A DNA stretch of 64,000 nt. Source: Chryseobacterium gleum. GTDB lineage: Bacteria > Bacteroidota > Bacteroidia > Flavobacteriales > BACL11. The stretch lies in contig CAMBDW010000002.1 in the NCBI GenBank assembly GCA_945865535.1, positions 62,001-126,000 of the forward strand, written 5' to 3'. The notes under the pieces were generated by a model. That model was not told the DNA's origin. It made no database searches and saw nothing but the letters and a program-made list of their open reading frames with translations. The stretch's first letter is position 1, and every line of letters starts with the position of its first letter. The position numbers and the translations under genes are program-made. This document shows positions 60,500 to 64,000 of this stretch, one piece after another.

Positions 60500-61623
60500 A
60501 AAAGATATTAATCACTGGTGGAGCAGGATTTATAGGCAGTAGATTATGCGAAAAATTATTTGATAAAGGATACAATATTACTGTTTTGGATAACCTTTCT
60601 ACTCAAATTCATGGCAATGGAGAATCATTTTTATTAAAGAAAATTAAAGATAAATGCACCTTTATTAAAGGAGATGTTAGAAATAAAGAGGATTGGAAAG
60701 CTGCAATAAAAGGACAAGAAATAGTAGTTCATTTAGCAGCTGAAACAGGTACAGGACAATCAATGTATGAGGCAGAAAAATATAATGATGTAAATATTAT
60801 AGGCACAGCTAATATGTTGGATTTATTAGCGAATAAAAATCATCAAATTGAGAAAATGCTTATTGCTTCATCTCGAGCAATTTATGGAGAAGGCAAATAT
60901 TTGTGCTCTAAACATGGTGTAATTTATCCTTTACAAAGAAATGAGTCAGATATGGAAAAAGGGGAGTTTAATCCCAAATGTGATAGCTGTAATTCACAGC
61001 TACAATTGGTTGCAACAGATGAAAGCTCTAAAATACACCCTTTATCTATTTATGGAATAACTAAACAACAACAAGAACAAATGGTTATGACAACTGGAGA
61101 ATCATTGGGCATAGCTTCAGTAGCTTTTAGGTATCAAAATGTTTATGGTCCTGGACAATCACTTTCAAATCCTTATACTGGTATTTTGTCTATTTTTTCT
61201 ACCCGAATACTAAACGGAAACGATTTGGATATTTATGAAGATGGAGAAGAAAGCAGGGATTTTGTTTATATTGATGATGTGGTAGACGCCACAATTTTAG
61301 GTATTGAAAAAAAAGAAGCTAATGGACAAGTTTTTAATGTTGGATCTGGAGTTACTACAACTGTAAGGCAAGTAGCTGAGTCTTTGAAGAAGTTTTATAA
61401 TTCGGATATAAATATTTCAATAAGTGGTAAATATAGATTAGGAGATATTCGTCATAATTATGCTGACTTAACTAAAATAAAAGAGGCTTTGGGCTTTAGT
61501 CCAAAATATGACTTTCAAAAAGGAATTTCTAAATTTGTAAATTGGGTTAAAACTCAGGAAATAATGGAAGATAAATATGAAGAATCTATTAAGGAGCTAA
61601 GAAATAAAGGATTGATGAAATGA
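60496..61623 (+). CDS. NAD-dependent sugar epimerase/dehydratase (dTDP-L-rhamnose 4-epimerase-like)
   Basis: A 375-residue extended SDR. The NAD-binding Gly motif is ITGGAGFIGSRLCEKLFDKG (about 6-25). The catalytic Ser is in IASSRAIYGEGKY (about 125), and the Tyr-Lys pair in LSIYGITKQQQEQM (about 185). Between them is an unusual insert with Cys residues (YLCSKHGVIYP and FNPKCDSCNSQL), known from dTDP-L-rhamnose 4-epimerase-like enzymes and possibly a metal-binding patch. It likely makes a nucleotide sugar for the polysaccharide. Its ATG overlaps the polymerase gene stop by 4 bases. Confidence 0.85.
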   Translation: MKKILITGGAGFIGSRLCEKLFDKGYNITVLDNLSTQIHGNGESFLLKKIKDKCTFIKGDVRNKEDWKAAIKGQEIVVHLAAETGTGQSMYEAEKYNDVNIIGTANMLDLLANKNHQIEKMLIASSRAIYGEGKYLCSKHGVIYPLQRNESDMEKGEFNPKCDSCNSQLQLVATDESSKIHPLSIYGITKQQQEQMVMTTGESLGIASVAFRYQNVYGPGQSLSNPYTGILSIFSTRILNGNDLDIYEDGEESRDFVYIDDVVDATILGIEKKEANGQVFNVGSGVTTTVRQVAESLKKFYNSDINISISGKYRLGDIRHNYADLTKIKEALGFSPKYDFQKGISKFVNWVKTQEIMEDKYEESIKELRNKGLMK

Positions 61624-62954
61624 AACAAGTAATTATTATATTATTGATTTGTGCTGAGGTAGTTTTTGCTCAAAATATAAAAGAAAACATTTTTGGTTTT
61701 GATACTCCTAATGCCTTTACTTATTGTGATGTGAATGATACTTCATTTATTAATAAAGTGGTAAGAATGAACCCTAAAGTGTTAAGGTTTCCTGGTGGAG
61801 CTGAAGGGAATTTCTATCATTTTGGCAAAAATGGATATGGTTTTGATTTTGATGAAATTGATAAGTATCATGGAGGAACCTTTCCTAAAAGATCTAGGGG
61901 TTTAGAGAATTCAAGAAGAAAAAAGAATCAAAACTATGATTATATTGATGATTTTATTGTTTTAGTTAAGAAAACAAATGCAAGTGTTGTGCTTTCAGCT
62001 AATCCTTTTGTAGATAATGATGATATTATATTGATGATTGAAAAGCTACATGCTAATAATATTAAAGTTATTGGAGTAGAATTAGGAAGTGAACTTTCTA
62101 ATAGAAGTTATTTTAATAAGGGGTATACAATTGATGATTATATCTTATTTGCAAAAAGCTGTTCAGATAAAATAAAAGCTAAATTTCCAAAAATAGAAAC
62201 AGCTATAGTTGCTGCACCTCTAGAGGAAAAAATAGGGCATAGGCATAGTGTCTGGAATAATAGATTAGCTGCAATGAATTTTTATGACGCCATTATTATT
62301 CACTCCTATGCTAAAGTAACAAAAGGTGAGGATCAGTATGGGCAAATGCTTTCAGAAGAAACAGAAGGGAAAAATAAATCTGAGGCATTTGATATTTATA
62401 AAAACAGAGCAATTAGTTTTTTTGATGAATATTATCCTAATGAGGTTAGAAATTATGTAAAGATATTTAAAAAGCCAATTTGGGTCACTGAATGGAATTT
62501 ACAAATGTCAGAAACAACAGGAAATACATTGTTGCAGTCATTGTTTGCAGCACAATATTTATTGGAGTTGATGAGTAATCCTAAGTTATCAGCAATTGAA
62601 TTAACTACTTATCATAATTTGGGAGGAAGAACTATTAGCGGTTCTATTTTTAGAAATAATGAAGAAAAAATGGAAATTCAGAGCACTTATTATCCAATGA
62701 TGATGATTGGAAAAATATTTAAAAATAAGATTGTTAAAATTGAACAACAAAAAAGTAAAGAAATTTTTTCATATAAGTGCTATGATAAATACAATAAAGA
62801 AGTTTTGAGTTATAAAATAGATTGGGGATCTCGTCAGCTTAGTTGTACTTATAACACCGTTGGATCTATAAAAAAATCTATGGTTTATAAAAGTGAAAAT
62901 CTATTTGACAAGGCAGATAATTTAGGAATTCTAGATCTTGAATTCCGTGAGTGA
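61620..62954 (+). CDS. Secreted glycoside hydrolase (TIM-barrel, clan GH-A-like)
   Basis: A 444-residue protein with a signal peptide (VIIILLICAEVVFAQ). KVLRFPGGAEGNFYHF (about 54-69) resembles the start of arabinofuranosidase- or GH39/GH79-like barrels ('lRfPGG..'). The likely acid/base Glu is in VIGVELGSELSNRSYF (about residue 153-157), and the nucleophile Glu in IWVTEWNLQMSE (about 291). The C-terminal part is a small beta domain. It lies inside the biosynthetic operon (4-base overlaps), so it may trim, release or remodel the sulfated polymer. The exact family is uncertain. Confidence 0.7.
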   Translation: MKQVIIILLICAEVVFAQNIKENIFGFDTPNAFTYCDVNDTSFINKVVRMNPKVLRFPGGAEGNFYHFGKNGYGFDFDEIDKYHGGTFPKRSRGLENSRRKKNQNYDYIDDFIVLVKKTNASVVLSANPFVDNDDIILMIEKLHANNIKVIGVELGSELSNRSYFNKGYTIDDYILFAKSCSDKIKAKFPKIETAIVAAPLEEKIGHRHSVWNNRLAAMNFYDAIIIHSYAKVTKGEDQYGQMLSEETEGKNKSEAFDIYKNRAISFFDEYYPNEVRNYVKIFKKPIWVTEWNLQMSETTGNTLLQSLFAAQYLLELMSNPKLSAIELTTYHNLGGRTISGSIFRNNEEKMEIQSTYYPMMMIGKIFKNKIVKIEQQKSKEIFSYKCYDKYNKEVLSYKIDWGSRQLSCTYNTVGSIKKSMVYKSENLFDKADNLGILDLEFRE

Positions 62955-63459
62955 TACTAATCAAATATTTATTGTTGGAGGTAGCAGAAGTGGCACTACT
63001 ATTCTGGGGCGTATTTTTGAAAAAAATGCAGAGATTTTTACATTTAGAGAACTGCACTTTTTTGGAACACTATGTACTGGTTATAGCAATAAAGAATCAA
63101 CTAAAAAAGATCAAATTGAGTTTCTCTTAAGATTGTTCTGTATTGAGGAAAATAGATTGATCAAGCAAGAGAATATAGCAGATTTTGATGCTAAATCCGA
63201 ACTAAGAGTTGATCCATCAAAAATTAATAAATGGAAGAAAGGTGGCTTCTCAAATGGCGAAATATATTTATCACAGAAATTCTCCTCTAAAATGATGGAT
63301 AAATTTGGTTATGAGAAAAAAGAATTTGCTTTTCCTCCCTTGTCTTTGATTTTTCATTTGTTATCATTTCCCGTAAAATTTGGATTCGCTTTCCTTTTTA
63401 ATATTCATAGAATGGGTAATATTGTTGTAGTAATCAAAAAAAGATTTTTTATTAAATGA
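62947..63459 (+). CDS. Shortened sulfotransferase-like protein, probable internal deletion
   Basis: About 170 residues from GTG 62947 (a TTG at 62938 would add three codons). The N-terminus is a normal PAPS 5'-phosphosulfate loop, IFIVGGSRSGTTILGRIFEK. The C-terminus (LSFPVKFGFAFLFNIHRMGN and VVIKKRF) resembles the end of large Bacteroidota sulfotransferases. The middle, including the 3'-phosphate Arg/Ser motif, is missing, and length is about half of normal. The frame stays open, so an in-frame internal deletion is plausible; activity is doubtful. It overlaps the glycoside hydrolase by 8 bases and the next sulfotransferase by ATGA. Confidence 0.55.
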   Translation: MSDTNQIFIVGGSRSGTTILGRIFEKNAEIFTFRELHFFGTLCTGYSNKESTKKDQIEFLLRLFCIEENRLIKQENIADFDAKSELRVDPSKINKWKKGGFSNGEIYLSQKFSSKMMDKFGYEKKEFAFPPLSLIFHLLSFPVKFGFAFLFNIHRMGNIVVVIKKRFFIK

Positions 63460-64000
63460 AAAAAGTAGATTTTTTTATAGTTGGAGCCCCAAAAGCAGGC
63501 ACAACTTCTTTGTATCATTATTTGAATGAGCATTCTGAAATTGAGATGAGTTCTCAAAAGGAACCTGATTTTTTCTCTGACCAATCTTTACAAAAACAAA
63601 AGTTGTATTATGATAAAAACAGAATTGATACCCTTGAAAAATACAATTCACTTTTTGAAAGAGATGATGTCATTTTAAGAGGTGATTCCAGCGTCTCTTA
63701 TTTATTTTATGAAGATGTGCCTCATAAAATTTTTACCTATAATCCTGATGCTAAGATTATAATTATGCTTAGAAATCCTATTGATAGGGCATTTTCACAT
63801 TATTTAATGGATTATAGTTTAGGATTAATTTCAGAAAGTTTTGAGACAATTATTCAAAAGCAGTCAAAACATAAGAATGCGAATTTGTTTTATCAGCAAT
63901 ATATTCAGGTGAGCGAATATAGCAAGCAGATAAAAAGATATTTAGAAGTATTTAGCAAGGATAATATTCATTTTATTGATTATGAAGATTTTAAAAATGA
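63456..64000 (+). CDS. PAPS-dependent sulfotransferase, cut by the window end
   Basis: The ATG at 63456 overlaps the preceding stop (ATGA). The first 181 codons are in the window and run open to the end. The 5'-phosphosulfate loop is FFIVGAPKAGTTSLYHYLNE (about residues 6-25), followed by QKEPDFFSD and GDSSVSYLFYEDVP. The 3'-phosphate site is IIIMLRNPIDRAFSHYLMDY (about 101-120). It belongs to the same family as the genes at 57445 and 58341, but its N-terminal 'KEPDFFSD' segment is closer to a different branch. At least about 120 residues should lie beyond 64000. Confidence 0.9.
   Translation, partial: MKKVDFFIVGAPKAGTTSLYHYLNEHSEIEMSSQKEPDFFSDQSLQKQKLYYDKNRIDTLEKYNSLFERDDVILRGDSSVSYLFYEDVPHKIFTYNPDAKIIIMLRNPIDRAFSHYLMDYSLGLISESFETIIQKQSKHKNANLFYQQYIQVSEYSKQIKRYLEVFSKDNIHFIDYEDFKN

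Overview
This window is chromosomal DNA from a member of the Bacteroidota, most likely a marine or free-living Flavobacteriales-type bacterium. The evidence is strong AT richness, frequent TTG/GTG starts, many -7 boxes of the form TAnnTTTG just ahead of genes, a full-length SprA (type IX secretion / gliding), secreted proteins with type A T9SS C-terminal sorting domains, a TonB receptor with a carboxypeptidase-like N-domain, and an Alternative Complex III (actABCDEF) operon. I see no phage, transposase, tRNA, rRNA or CRISPR array.

Layout. 0-5.1 kb: the tail of glmS; a LuxE-like acyl-protein synthetase with an overlapping GNAT gene (minus strand); a membrane metallophosphoesterase with a FemAB/BioF2-like GNAT; and two tandem DoxX-like membrane proteins behind a leader that can fold into a hairpin plus pseudoknot. 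5.1-11.1 kb: an orphan OmpR-type regulator with a degenerate receiver, followed by a 22-codon possible kinase remnant, an A-rich repeat, a beta-helix lipoprotein and a TonB-dependent receptor, then an isolated small transcription unit. 11.1-18.5 kb: a complete phosphate system made of an OprO/P-like porin, pstS-pstC-pstA-pstB-phoU, and divergent phoB/phoR. TTAACA-type repeats with 11-bp periodicity stand near the porin and phoB promoters.

18.5-30.8 kb: a MurG-like glycosyltransferase, trmB, mrp, a NifU-like scaffold, the six-gene ACIII respiratory operon (quinol to cytochrome c electron transfer, without adjacent oxidase genes) and ruvB. 30.8-39.3 kb (minus strand): a cell-envelope set with tandem T9SS-secreted thioredoxin-fold proteins, a TlpA-like thioredoxin, DUF6029, an Omp28-like lipoprotein, DUF6588, a small beta-barrel, ubiX and a small conserved protein. 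39.5-49.1 kb: a small T9SS cargo gene, ruvA-sprA, gcvH and a TonB-like protein.

49.2-64 kb is the most notable region: a sulfated-polysaccharide locus. A divergent cysC-cysD-cysN operon makes PAPS. The opposite operon encodes deoC, an aldehyde dehydrogenase and a catalytically dead partner, cysQ (PAP clearance), a Wzx-like flippase, two overlapping sulfotransferases, a Wzy-like polymerase, a sugar epimerase, a secreted glycoside hydrolase, a shortened sulfotransferase-like protein and a further sulfotransferase cut by the window end. No dedicated glycosyltransferase is visible yet, so the cluster probably continues past 64 kb. Donor synthesis, donor use and by-product removal sit together, which suggests a dedicated surface or secreted sulfated glycan.
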